Shown here: positions 27,212-38,363 of the stretch, piece after piece | Layout: each line of letters starts with the position of its first letter | Position numbering within the stretch: position 1 is the stretch's first letter | Source: Zopfochytrium polystomum | Taxonomy: Eukaryota > Chytridiomycota > Chytridiomycetes > Chytridiales > Chytridiaceae | Assembly: GCA_025765615.1 (NCBI GenBank) | Contig: JAIVFJ010000091.1 | Coordinates: 124,001-188,000, forward strand | DNA length: 64,000 nt | Reading direction: 5' to 3' | The notes under the pieces: generated by a model | The model's input: the letters and a program-made list of their open reading frames with translations, nothing else | What the model was told of the DNA's origin: nothing | Databases searched by the model: none | Made by a program: the position numbers and the translations under genes

Positions 27212-27960
27212 TCCCGCAATGGCTGCGTCAAGTTTGTTCAGGATCTGACGAGCAGAGCCGAAAGGCGCGATCACAGAAGTAACTTCTTCGTCGTCGCCGT
27301 CGTCCTCGTAGTTGTTTTCTATTCCTTATCGCTTCTGCTTTTCTTGATCGTAGTAGGATCTCTCCAGTCAGAGGCCAGCAGCTTCCAGCGGAAGCGAGCG
27401 GGGCGGGCGAATGGGTGGCGACGGATGCTTGCGTGAGCGTTTTGGCCGTTCTAGTACAGACTCTAGTAGTGTGTAATGGCAGGAAGCGGCGCTGTGGCGC
27501 CAGGCAAAGGAGGATTGAGATTTTCGGCCGAGTTGGGGTTTGATTGGCCGGAGGGCGCGAGTCGCAAAACACGCAGAGAGACAAAGATGCGGCAGCGGTT
27601 TGAGGGTCGCTGGTGTATTGCACTTTCCTCACCCTTGCAGCAAGCTAGCTGGGGAAGCAGCCCACCAATTCATTCCTGCGAACCGCTTACTTCATCGCAG
27701 AGCTCCCCATAATAAGAAAAGAAAGAAAAAGGAGGCCCTCTTGGCTGCTTTTGCGATACCTTAGCATTTGGCTTTTATTCGCGCTATGCGATTTCAGGCC
27801 AGTACCGTCATCTTCACCCCCATTCTCCCCCCATTGGCCGGGCGCGAAACGCATTCGCCCGTTGCAGACCGATTGCTGATCTGAGAATACTCTTGCACAC
27901 AAACCATCATCAACGCGTAACGGCAAAACTTCGACCCATAACCGCCATGACAAAGCCCGC
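27212..27960. other. Intergenic: pkc1 promoter and P1 3' flank
   Basis: Open minus frame continues upstream of the pkc1 ATG (acidic YEDDGDDEEV stretch at about 27270-27300) and ends at a stop near 27327. This may be 5' UTR or an unannotated first exon. No other gene seen. Confidence 0.5.
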
Positions 27961-28408
27961 TTAGTCGAAAAGACCGAAGCCCATGTCGTCGTCAGACTCC
28001 TCTTCCTTTTCCACCTTCTTCTCCTCCTTCTTGGCAGCAGCTGGCGCAGCGGCACCACCGGCGGCCGGGGCGGCAGCGGCAGCGGCAGGAGCGGCGACAG
28101 CCGGACCAGAGGAGCCGACGCTGAAGAGGAAAGCACCGACGTCCTTTCCGGCGAGGGCCTTGGCGAATAGGGTCGCCCAGATGCCTTCGATGTCAATGCC
28201 GGCAGCAGAGATCAGGGAGTTGAGACGGTCGGCCTATGTGGAAGAGGGGGGGTGGGATTTAAAGCTTCTTTAGTTTGATGATCGCGTGCAGTGGTTACGC
28301 GATCCCCGCAACGAAGACGCAACCAAGACTTACGGTGATCTCCAGACCGTCATCGTGGAGAACGAGAGCGGCGTAGACAACCGCGGCTTCGGTGGTGCTG
28401 AGCGACAT
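27961..28408 (-). CDS. RPP1: 60S acidic ribosomal protein P1
   Basis: Two exons, 28408-28334 and 28233-27961; 115 residues, usual for the family. The N-terminal helix reads [20 protein letters not shown], followed after the intron by [16 protein letters not shown], an Ala/Pro hinge, a charged Lys/Glu stretch and the invariant tail [12 protein letters not shown]1 forms the ribosomal stalk with P0 and P2 and recruits elongation factors. The tail and the P1-type N-terminus (rather than the P2 type starting MKYLAAY) decide the assignment. An in-cis AG just before the ATG hints at a 5' UTR intron. Confidence 0.95.
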
Positions 28409-28795
28409 GACGATTGCAAGCTGGGGAGGGCACGAGAAGTGAGGCGAGCGGTAATATTAGATTTGCGTAATCGGCGAGCGGCGTCCAGATCACAATTGCT
28501 GAAGCGATCATTGGTAGAAACGTATGAAGAGTGCGATGTCGAAACATGGGTAGGATGGGATGGGATGGGATGGGATAGGGTAGCAGTGAAAGTCGCTGGC
28601 TGTGAGAGGGAGACACTCACCAAATTCAGTAATTGTTCCTTGTCGTTTCTTGGACCTCTCCCTTGTTTGCGGAGATTGAATTGACGATTGCATCCAGCAT
28701 CGAGCACAGCGGCAGACGGCACAGAGCGGCAGCACGTTAAAAGCCCGAGGACCCCAGCGCCACTGACGCTGAGCAAGCTCGAGCTGGCCAGCAAA
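28409..28795. promoter_or_regulatory. Bidirectional promoter region (P1 / calpain)
   Basis: 387 bp between two divergent start codons. Contains a short tandem repeat of gggat (about 28546-28577, GGGATGGGATGGGATGGGAT). Both genes must be driven from here; no TATA box is obvious. Confidence 0.5.
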
Positions 28796-31700
28796 ATGCG
28801 CAAGTTCAACCACCAAGGTGCGTCCGCACCGCCACACGCTTGCAGCGTTTGATGCTGTGTGACGATCAAACAGACTATGAGCGACTATTTACAGAGCATG
28901 CGCGCTCCCGCAAAAAGTTCATAGACGATGTAAGACAAGACATTCTTTTGTGCGAAGTCACCCTTCTTCACCTTTCAGCCCTCATAAATAGGCTTTCCCG
29001 CCGAACGACTCGTCTCTATTCCTTCCGCCCTCGCGAAGACCAGCCTCACCACTTTCAAGTGCTGGCGGAAGCAGCGAGGCGGCTGCAGTCTTATCAACTT
29101 CATCACATCAAATCGTACAGCCCCAGAGCGATATCGTTTGGATTCGTGCGAGTGAACTGGCCGCAGAGCCGTACCTGTTTGCCGGAAGACGAATTTCAGC
29201 CAACATCATTCCGGTGAGAAGAAAGCAGACTGAATAGCCCATCGCATGACCCATATGCGGATGGAGCAAAATCAGGGCGTGAAAGCCTGAAGCGCTATTA
29301 AAGCGATGTGCGCTCGGCACTTTGAGACTTTTCATCCATCGTCACATTAACAGAAGGATATTCAGGGCGCCGTCGGTGACTGCTGGGTCGTATCTGCTGC
29401 TGCCGCCCTCACCATTCACCCTTCGCTCATCGCTAGAGTTGTTCCCAATGTGGCGGACCAGGATTGGGTGAATGATGTGGATGCCCGAAAGCGAGGAAGC
29501 TACTACACTGGATACTACAAGTCGCCAGACATTCACCCAGGAATTTTTCTCTTCCGCTTTTTCCGGTTCGGCGAGTGGGTAGACGTGGTAATCGACGACT
29601 ACCTACCGTGCACGGCGCAAGGCGAGCTGGTCTATTCACGATCCCGCAGTATGTTGTGTCGAAATCGTTCGCAACCTTATCTAAAATTTCTTGGTAGACC
29701 CTCAGGAGTTTTGGGTCTCCCTCTTGGAAAAGGCATATGCTAAGCTAAACGGATGCTACGAGGCCCTAGAATATTGCTCGCCAACGAGTGCCTTCGTCGA
29801 TTTGAGCGGTTGGTGTACTGAAAACATTTGCCGAACTTGCCCTTTATCAAATACGCCAAACTTCAGGCAATGTTCCAGAGCAAATCGATTTGAGATCCCC
29901 AGAGGCTATGGCAGAGTTCAAAGAATTCTCCCTCTTCGACATGATGCTGAAAGAAATGAAAAGAGAGACCCTGATGAGCTGCTCGATGCAACCGACGGCG
30001 GAGTTGGCCAACGGTGGAGAGAACGAGCTTGGTAAATCAAATCATCCATTTTGTAGTCAAACTTGACCATCTCATCTCTTTCAGGCCTTATATACGGCTA
30101 TTCATATGCAATCACGAATGTTGTTCGAGTCAACCTGCGTATGTCGAATATGCGCCGCCGCACAGTCTGCCTTATAAAACTGCACAATCCCTGGGTCGAA
30201 TATGGTGGTGGAAAGTATACGGGGGCCTGGGGAGAGTGGAGCGATGAATGGCAGCTTGTAACAAAGCGCGAGCTGCAAAGGTTGAACTTGGCGGCTGACA
30301 ATGATGAGGCATTTTTCATGAGTATGGAGGTGAGGGTGCAAAAGCTGAAGTAATATCGACGTAAACCTGATTCTTCATCCGTAACAGGACTTCCTGAAGC
30401 ATTTTACAATGCTCACAGTCTGCCGACAGCAGGCTGCTCCACGCACTCGACTGGGCGGACCGAGAATGTGGCAATTCTACGCATCGTGGTCGATCCCTGG
30501 GCGCACTGCTGGCGGCTGTATCAATCATCCTGAAACTTTCCCACTGAATCCGCAATTTCTTGTACACATGCAGCATGCAGGACAATTGATGATCAGCCTC
30601 ATTCAGCGAGACCCGGCAACTTTTCCCAGTAAGCACAATTCACAAAGCATTCCTGTCAAGCCCGTTCCGACAGCAGCGGAGCCAGAACAGCCTGTGTATA
30701 GATCTATTTTCAGTGCTGGTCCCATCCTTTCGTTAGTGGGCTGGTCGAGCGGGTCCAGCTCGAAGCAAGCATCGGACAAATCCTCAAACTTCGATGCGAT
30801 TTCCGCAAACAACTCAAAGGCTACTGGGTTAACGAACCAGCAATCGATTGCCGCAAATTCCCTCTCAAACTACTTAACCGTAGGTTTCGTTGTTCTCAGA
30901 GTCGAAGAAAATCGCAAATATAGAGTTCATACAAGCACATACGAGGTCGTATTTATGATGACGTACGTAAATGCTCGAGAGGTATTCGGCCGCTGTAGAC
31001 TCGGCCCTGGGAGATATGTAATTGTTCCCACCACATTTACGCCTGGTGAGGAAGGCGACTTTCTGATTCGAGTTGCCTCTACTGTCTCAAAGGCGATTGT
31101 ATCCCCACTGTCAAAGGATCTGCCGACGCGGGCGAGGGGTTTGCAGAGACTCTTCTATGTTGCCGAGAAACGCTTGCGACCAGTTCAACATTGGCAGCAC
31201 CCACCGTTGGAGGGTTCTCCACGTTCGACCACGTCATCTTCCGCACGGCCAGGCTTTTCAGCCACAAGTCTGCCCAGCCTACCGTCCTCACTGACGGGGC
31301 ATCGGCCGTACCCCATTGGCGTATTTCGGATCGAAATTGTGCAGTGCACAAACCTTGCTCGGCAGAAGATATGGCGTGCCGGCGCAGATGCCTATTGTAT
31401 CCTCCGCTTCACTGATCCACCACTCAAAACACCGCCACGTTGGGCCCGCACTAGATGGCAGCCGCCAACACGGGCAGACAGCGCCGTCGAGCTTCAACCA
31501 GCCAATCCCGATGTGTCCTGGCTGCGACTCCCTTCGCTGTCGTTTTCAGGAGGCAATACACAAGCTCCTGCCGCACCCACACCGCTCATGCATATTGGAC
31601 CTCCTCCAAACACTCCAGCGACACCACGCCGCAAGTCGCCACGTACAGTGACAATCCCGAACACGTTGAACCCCGTATTTCGCAGTGCCTACATGTTTCC

Positions 31701-31995
31701 CGTCCGATCGCCACGCGATGCGTGGCTGCAGATTGAAGTGTGGAACAGGTATTTTTCACCTTTGCCAGCGCTGGACCGATTTCTCGGCTGCGCGGTGGTT
31801 CGTCTGGAGGATTATATGGAGGGAGGACGAGCTGGACGGGTGTGGGAGGTGGATTTGGGCCTGCGGCCGATGCCCGCTGGAAGTTCTGGAGTATCTACAG
31901 GTGTTGGGGTCGGGCCGGGCGGAACTGGAGTGGGTGATGTGCAAGGTGCAGTGAGGGTTCGCGTAAAGTATGAAGGGTCGCTGGATTACTTGTGA
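28796..31995 (+). CDS. Calpain-like protein, CAPN5/6 type, catalytic His replaced
   Basis: Eight exons: 28796-28817, 28874-28929, 28992-29213, 29354-29648, 29698-29808, 29867-30031, 30085-30329, 30388-31995; 907 residues. Order: N-terminal DYERLFTEHARSRKKFIDDAF and FPPN motif; protease core PC1 with GAVGDCWVVSAA (Cys present); PC2 with EFWVSLLEKAYAKLNGCYEA; the GHAY-type motif reads GLIYGYSYAIT, so the catalytic His is Tyr; Asn present in LHNPWVEY; C2-like domain III; then a classical C2 domain (GVFRIEIVQCTNLAR ... NTLNPVF ... DRFLGCAVVRL). The C2L-C2 tail without EF hands is the CAPN5/CAPN6/TRA-3 layout. Calpains are Ca2+-activated cytosolic Cys proteases; this one is likely non-proteolytic, as CAPN6 is (there by loss of Cys). 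Confidence 0.85.
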
Positions 31996-32099
31996 CCATA
32001 CATTTTTTTGGATTTTTCTTCCACACAACGAGACTACTATATTTCTAGTGCAAATCTGCGTTGCCCATACTGCGATGCGGCTTCAGCCAGGAAGTTCTT

Positions 32100-33043
32100 T
32101 CACTTGCGTGCGTTACAGAAGGCCGAGGCGGGGAAGCCTGTGACATCAATCACATCGTGCGTTGGCACCCGCGGTATCAACGTGTCGGGGTCCAATTCGG
32201 CAGGCCATTCTGTCTTGCAGAGCCTTAGCAAGGCTTCCGCAACGAGCTTGTTTGCCTCCCACCCAAAGTGCAGACCGTCCGTCAGAAGCGAATCGCAACG
32301 CTCGGCGGACCATACCGCACCCTCGCCCAGGAGCACCTCCCACGTGTCCAACCCGCGTAGCCACACCTTGCTCCCGGGGTCTTCCTCGTGCATTTCGTCC
32401 ACCACTTCAAGGCACGCATCCCTGTATGATCGCGTCCGCTCGACGGACCTGTCCAGTGCTCTGCCGCGCTCGAAGCAGTGCGGCTCCCACTTTACGGGAA
32501 GTATGGGTGGTGTCGACAGCAAGACGGCGCGCGCGTGGGGTGCGATCTCGTGCGTTTGGCGAAGCATGCCCTTGAGGTTCGCTTTGAAAACCTCCCTGGG
32601 CACGTGCTGGCGGGGATTTACATCGGGCAGCACGCAGTCGTTGGCGCCTAGAAAGAGGGTGACGAGGGCGACTTTGGCGAAGGCGGGTTGGCCGGCCGGG
32701 GGTTGTGGGGGGGTGCTGCGCAGAGTCTCTTCGAAGAAGTGCTTGCACCAATCGGAAGTGAAGCCTGCGATCGAATTGGTGGTCAACGACTAATAACCAG
32801 AAGCCCAGCAAAGAGAGAGGGGACGTGCACGTACCAGCGTATCCGCGGTTGAGGACATCCAGCTTGCGGACGTAAGCTGACTGCAGACGGGCGCCCCAAC
32901 CGCCATCGTCCACATCAAAGGAGAGCTGAGGGGTTATCGTCAAGGGCGGGTTCTCAGAGTTCCAGGTAACCGCAAGATTCACACACCTGCGTGATAGAGT
33001 CTCCAAAGAGTACGATCTGGTCGAGGGAAAGGTCGCCAGCCAT
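32100..33043 (-). CDS. IAH1: GDSL esterase, isoamyl acetate-hydrolysing (IAH1-like)
   Basis: Three exons, 33043-32987, 32925-32835, 32764-32100; 270 residues, close to the family. SGNH motifs are all present: block I QIVLFGDSITQ (nucleophile Ser), DGGWGARLQSAYVRKLDVLNRGYAG (conserved Gly), block III LFLGANDCV (Asn), block V SDG-type DGLHFGWEANKL (Asp and His). Such enzymes hydrolyse short-chain acetate esters. The start is at the only in-frame ATG before block I. It is convergent with the calpain gene, with 104 bp between stops. No signal peptide, so probably cytosolic. Confidence 0.9.
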
Positions 33044-33384
33044 GCTTCGCCAAAATGGGAGAGAAAACGAAAGTTGGGGTTGCGTGGAGCGATTCGCCTC
33101 ATCTGACCCGTCGTGGAGGGGCACCAGTGTGACCGCCCATCTCACGGAAGGGAGGACTAGTCACGCAGTGTTGAAAGAGACGAGGCTGTTGAGCAGCTGG
33201 TGGTGCGCGCTTATTGACATAATGAAGGGTTCAGGCGATGGTCAACGCATATTTTTTTTTGGTTATTGTTCATTCGCTGGCGCAAAACATGTCACAGCTC
33301 CGTCGCGTTTAGTTGCATGGCTACCATATTGACGTATTGAGTTCGATCGAAGTCGGCGTTGGCTGTAGCGAAACGTGTCTCGTC
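33044..33384. promoter_or_regulatory. Divergent promoter region (IAH1 / PAAT-like)
   Basis: 341 bp between two divergent starts; contains a T-run (33252-33260). No specific site recognised. Confidence 0.4.
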
Positions 33385-34666
33385 ATGTCCAGCGACCAAG
33401 CCATGATCGCAACAGGCCACCTCGCTCTCGCATGGGCCGTCGAGCCGCCATCCCACGCCATCGTCGCCTTCAATCGTGAAGCAAATAACGACCAAACGCC
33501 CTCGCACGACGACGCAGAAACGGGCTTCCGCATCACCGTCCTCCCGCCTGGTTCGACCAACAGCTCCTCCGTTCCTCTCCAGACAAGACCTGCATGGCGC
33601 GTTCTCTCGTCCGCCGACACCAGAACTTCGCTGATCATCTCGGCCCCCAGTTCGGCTTCTTCAGACACCGAGTTATCGGCGATAACACCACCTCATTTTC
33701 ATTTTCAACTCGTTTCAGTGGAGGTCGTGTCCTGGTCGAGGAGGCAGGAAGTGTACGTTGGGGGAGATTCAGGAGTCGTCCATGATGGGGACTACGTTGG
33801 AACGACGGAGCCGGTCGAAGTTGACCGTGAAGGGATGTGAGTTCGTTCGGGGTGCAATCGACGGCTATCTCCCTTAAGCGAAACTATTTTTTTCCAAAGG
33901 TGGATTACGTCCAGATTGATAATCGAGGACGTACGACCCGTAAATTGCTTGAGAATCAAGGTAAAAGATTTCTTCACTCTGAGCAATGGGATGATGCAGC
34001 TAAAATTGATAAACCAGTTTCTCTCGCTCCCAAAAGCGCATACGGAAAGCTTTCTCATCTCTCGAATCGTCGTCAAAGCCTCGCCAGTATTGGTCGATCC
34101 TCTCCGCACCATAAGTAATCAGAGGGCGGCGGAGCCGCCTTTTGATCTCCGAGTGAGAAGAACACTTTTTTTCGAAGCGATTTCTGACTGATGCGCTCTT
34201 TCTGTTCGCTTCCGCTCTTGGCTATGACGTGAAGGAAGCACTGGCGGCCTTTTCACTCAGCTCATCATCAGCGACTCGCAGCGCTCATGCTAACTTGAGG
34301 TCTTTCCACGCGGTCATGCATGAGGCTAGTAACTCCATCGGCTCTGTTTTAGGCCCCCACAGCGCACTGCGGTCTCCTTTACTGCATCAGCCTGAGATTA
34401 TTGGACAAAATGGGCAAGAACCACTACCAAGTAGTGGAGATCCGACGAATCTACCACTTGCGCAAATACCGGGGTTGCAGGGAGCAATTGCGGCGTCAGT
34501 TGGGGCTGAAATGAGTGCTCTGAAGCGCTACATGGACGAGAAGATTGACGACCTGAAGCGACACGCAGACGCTCGATTCGATAGACTTGAGGCACGATTC
34601 TTGGAGTTGGTGGAGGCGCTCGCGGAGCGAGATAATGTTCTGGACTCCGAAGCTGAGGAAAGCTAG
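33385..34666 (+). CDS. PAAT (C10orf88)-like protein
   Basis: Three exons, 33385-33836, 33900-34152, 34235-34666; 378 residues with consistent phases. Order of recognisable parts: an N-terminal region with SRRQEVYVGGDSGVV-DGDYVGT, then VRPVNCLRIKVKDFFTLS and LISRIVVKASPVL, a Ser-rich linker, and a C-terminal coil MSALKRYMDEKIDDLKRHAD followed by ARFDRLEARFLELVEAL. This order (EVYLG motif, CxxKxKLLS strand, ISKIVVHM strand, C-terminal MDxxIDxRIxxLxxHxDDK coil) is that of human PAAT, reported as a mitochondrial ABC-transporter-associated ATPase. The alternative frame of exon 2 (33837-34118) is also open but does not splice in phase with exon 1. The assignment is by eye and moderately uncertain. 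Confidence 0.5.
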
Positions 34667-34756
34667 ACTTCGTGGACTCTGTGTTTCAGGAAAGGGGAGA
34701 CAGACCTGGGCCATTTTCCGGACTTGTCATGGTGTTTGTACAAAATTTGAATAATA

Positions 34757-35427
34757 ATGAATGCCACTAGCTCCTTCTTTCAAAGCCAGCGGTTCGCCGT
34801 CGCCGGCGCCTCTGCCGACGTTTCAAAGTTCGGCTACAAAGTCTTGCGATGGTATGGCCTAGAAGCATTAAGTCGATCTTATTTATGAGGGGTCGTTACT
34901 GTGTGTCAGCAACTCTCATTTGACGACCTAATGACTGATCGGAGTACGAACTCTTCCATTTCATCACATTTTACAACTACAAGGTACGCTGACCGTGGCT
35001 TGGACGTGACGCCCATCAATCCCGTTGAGTGCAGTGCTTCGCAATGATCCAACCACTTGACCGCTTCCAGCGTTGCTCATTATTTCTCTGCGATCCCCAA
35101 TCGGCTGTGCCGCTCCCACAGAAAACGCCAGCGATCGATGGCATAACCTGCACGACATCGTTGCGCAGCTTGCCCGAGCCAACGCGCACCTCGCTATCGG
35201 TGGTCACACCTCCAGCTGTGACACTTAATGTGCTTAAGGAGGCCAAGGAGCTCGGGATTCCCGCAGTGTGGCTGCAGCCGGGGGCGGAGAACCAGGCCGT
35301 GATGGAATGGATTGGGAACGAGGCATCTGCGGAGTCGGGGATGACGGTGATTGCTGGTGGTCCATGTGTGCTAGTTCTCGGGGACGCCGCCATACGGGAT
35401 GCAAAGGCGGCCACTGGGAGGTTGTGA
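34757..35427 (+). CDS. CoA_binding domain (YccU-type) protein
   Basis: Three exons, 34757-34851, 34984-35023, 35122-35427; 146 residues. Rossmann-type start RFAVAGASADVSKFGYKVLR, then YADRGLDVTPINP, CTTSLRSLPEPTRTSLSVVTPP, and VLKEAKELGIPAVWLQPGAE, which together define the CoA_binding_2 family. Bacterial and yeast members are small cytosolic proteins that bind CoA; no catalytic role is established. The second exon is only 40 nt. It ends 63 bp from the convergent ALG9 stop. Confidence 0.9.
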
Positions 35428-35490
35428 ATATGTTTGGACGGGTTTGGTGTGATCACATTTTCGAGCAGGTGGGCGGGTCTTTCTAAGACA

Positions 35491-37706
35491 TTACAACTCA
35501 TCGTTGTTCTCTGTTGCACGCGCCCCGGCCATTTCTCTCTTCTTCCGGTTGTGGAACAGGCAATAATCTCCCCACTTCTTCTCCCCCACTAGCGAAGGCA
35601 CTACTTGGCGGGCGCTGGCCGCAAGAGTTTCGGGAACCCATAGGGTGCGTGCCAGGATTCCAACTGTGTTCGGAGCGTCCAAAAACGGCACGCACAGGAC
35701 TTGTTCCCATGTCTCCACGTCCGACTTTAAGTTGGGATATAGGCCGTCCGGCTCCGCGGAGGAATCGGCTCCGAAGTAGTCGATCATGTAGTCGCAACTA
35801 CCCTCCACCGGTTCCTGCACCAGCCTATCGTCGATGACCTGCTCGTTCCGGTCGTTCATGCCAGTGGGTGGCGTCGACGTTGCGTCCGTGAGGCGAACGC
35901 CTTCCGCAAACGGCTTGGGAAGCAAGCCTTCAAAAGAGCTTCTCACAAAACGCAGTCGAGCCGTTGACGGAAGAAAGAAGTGGGACGGAAACCGATACCA
36001 TTCCTTTCCTATGCAGACTGCCACGGGAGAGGATAAGCCTGCAGAGGGCGGCGCAAGACTCGTGTACAGATGAGCGAACACGTGTATCGGGCCGCTGTAG
36101 TGAAGGTGCAGTCCCACCGTGCGGCTCAGGGAGAAAAGAACGAATACGATGCAAAACATGGTCTTTGCACTTTTTGAAGTCTGCGTGTTGGAAGCGGTCA
36201 GAAGACGTGCGGACGGGGACAGAAATAGAAAGAGAAAAAGGCGCACCAGAGACATCATCTTTGCCATTGCCCCGCCGCGGCGGGACTCCATCATTTCCGC
36301 AGCAGCGGATATCGTGTAGGCGGCATTGAAACACAGAAGAGGGTACACGACAAACAAGAATCGCTCTTCTTTGTGCGGCTGCAGCGAAAAGATGGTCAAC
36401 CAAAGGTAGAACGGCAAGAGCTTCAGAGCAACTGTCATCGTTCTCCTCGTCGTGGCAAAGACAGAGCTGATTATCTGCAACAGTGGTTAGACTGGTACAA
36501 ACAGAGCAAGCAACTTACCAGGACCGGAAGACTCAAAAGAGCGGCCACAAAAACCAAATTGAAGTTCAGCAGACCATTCAAGAGGTAAAAGTACCACGGC
36601 TCCGTGCCATAAATGTCAGGCCCTTTACCCTCCCCGGAAAAGAGGTTGTAGGCGATAATGTTCCACGGAACCAGTTCCCATTTCTTGTAAAACAAGCTGT
36701 CGACAGAAGCGATGCAAAAAGCGAGCGATCCCACGCACACAACAGAGGCCATAGCGAGTGCCGCGAGACGGCGCCAACGGCCCGCTCCACTGAAAAAGAC
36801 GTCCTCGATGGCAAATGGAATGGCTGTGGCACCGGCAAACGGCCAGCCTACCAAGACGCTGATGCTCGCGAGGAGGACGTAAATCGCAGAGCGCATTGAA
36901 GAAGGGCGTTGAAGAGAGACAGCAAACGCGAGGGTAGTAAGGTACATGGAGAATGATGATGGGAGGAAGGCTGCGCGACGTTGAATGGGATGATCAACTT
37001 TTTTGCAAAAGAAAGAAATAATCCTTTGTCAAACCTGTTGAGGATATGAACATGCCAGTTGACGCGAGCAAAAACAGAAGAAGGTATCGAGCCGTGTAAG
37101 GCATCCCATAATCGACGACCGCGCGGTAGAGACATGCCTCCGAGACTGCTGAGGCGACGGCAAGGGTCGACCGCACGACAAAAAATATTTGAATCTGCAA
37201 TTACGTTTCAGCATCGACTTGCCTTACAAGAGGCTCCCGTACCTTTTGCGCGGCGGTCACCGAGGCAAGCCATGCGATCCCTGAATGGATGCAAATATAG
37301 AACCAAGATCGTATGGAGTATTCGGGCGAGTACTCCCAAGTCTGAAGGCCGTTGCCGAATTGCAGAAAGTGCACAGGTTCCCAGTAATTGTAGACCTCAT
37401 CGCAGTCTATCTCCATCGATCGCGGTTTGGGGAGGTAGAGAGAGGCGCTGGATGAGTACAGTGCCGTTGAGACCGCCTAACGCAAGACGGCCATGCAGAC
37501 CTGCGATGATGTTGTAGAGCGCGGATATCAACCTTGCAATCAGCAGGCAGTGGAACGCTACGGAAAAGTTTGGTGCATAGGGTGGTGGTTGGAAAGGGCG
37601 CAGCGATGACGTCCGCGGGGGAGGGTTGCGAATTGCGGAGACGGGACCGGTCGATGGCGTCTTCGGCAGGGACTGGAGAGGACGACACGACTGGCTTCTC
37701 CGGCAT
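35491..37706 (-). CDS. ALG9: Dol-P-Man alpha-1,2-mannosyltransferase (ALG9)
   Basis: Exons: first exon ending 37501, then 37406-37243, 37194-37035, 36970-36519, 36474-35491. GT22 family signatures: DCDEVYNYWEPVHFLQFGNG with QTWEYSPEYSIRSW in the first ER-luminal loop, many membrane helices, PHKEERFLF, and the CIGKEWYRFPSHFFLP / GLLPKPF tail. ALG9 adds mannoses to the dolichol-linked N-glycan precursor in the ER lumen. The 5' end is unresolved. The frame that splices correctly (PYAPNFSVAFHCLLIARLIS) has no ATG, while the only nearby ATG (37706, MPEKPVVSSSP) lies in another frame, switching near a C-run at about 37615-37622. A one-base indel there or a missed first exon explains it. Confidence 0.88.
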
Positions 37707-38363
37707 TGGCTGACTTGGTCAGGGCTGACAAAATGGGAAACCACAGTGTGACCTCCAAGGCCTTTCGCAGTGCTCTCACCCAGAACGATGTATGACCTAA
37801 TCCGCTTATTCAACTCATGCCAGAATCACGAAGACGTGGCCGAATGTTATCAGCTTCATACTAGTTGCAACTCGTGGCCGGCGGGCTGCAACCATGCAGT
37901 AGCGCGGCCAAGACACGATAACCAGCTTCCTCTGTTCAGTGTGACTGACCAAATCGGGGGGAATGGCTGGAAACGACTAAATGCAGATCCTCTTTGGTTT
38001 TCCTCACGAACGTATGTATGTATGTATTTATCTGTGGCGCGAACTAGGGTTTCCCCACCAAGCGGATTGCAGACGTTGGGCGGACAGGGGAGCGGAGGCA
38101 GCCAGACGTAGTAGACACAGACACAGACAGAGTGCCCCCCGATCTTTTCGCAACGGTGGCTCCTATGAGGGTTTTCACTTTTTTGCCAAATCGAACAGGG
38201 CGATGGCGTCGCGCGACACCCAAACGTCGTCCTGCTCGCCCTCTCCACCAACTCGCTGCCGGCGCTGGGGTGCTGCTCCCGGCCCTCTTCATCAATCTGT
38301 TCCTGGGCCCTTCTTCTGGCTGAATCTTTCTCGCCAGGGGCGCGGCTGCTTTGGAGTCCACCG
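37707..38363. other. Intergenic: ALG9 / lipase 1 upstream
   Basis: Should contain the start of lipase 1 (signal-peptide exon) and possibly of ALG9. A hydrophobic stretch (GVLLPALFINLFLG) is encoded on + at about 38264-38305, but it ends in a stop and does not join in phase. A short tatg repeat occurs near 38012-38025. Confidence 0.45.

Noticed and set aside
28546..28577. Telomere-like or G-quadruplex repeat (gggat)n
   Set aside because: Only four to five units inside a promoter; not telomeric sequence and too short to claim a structure.
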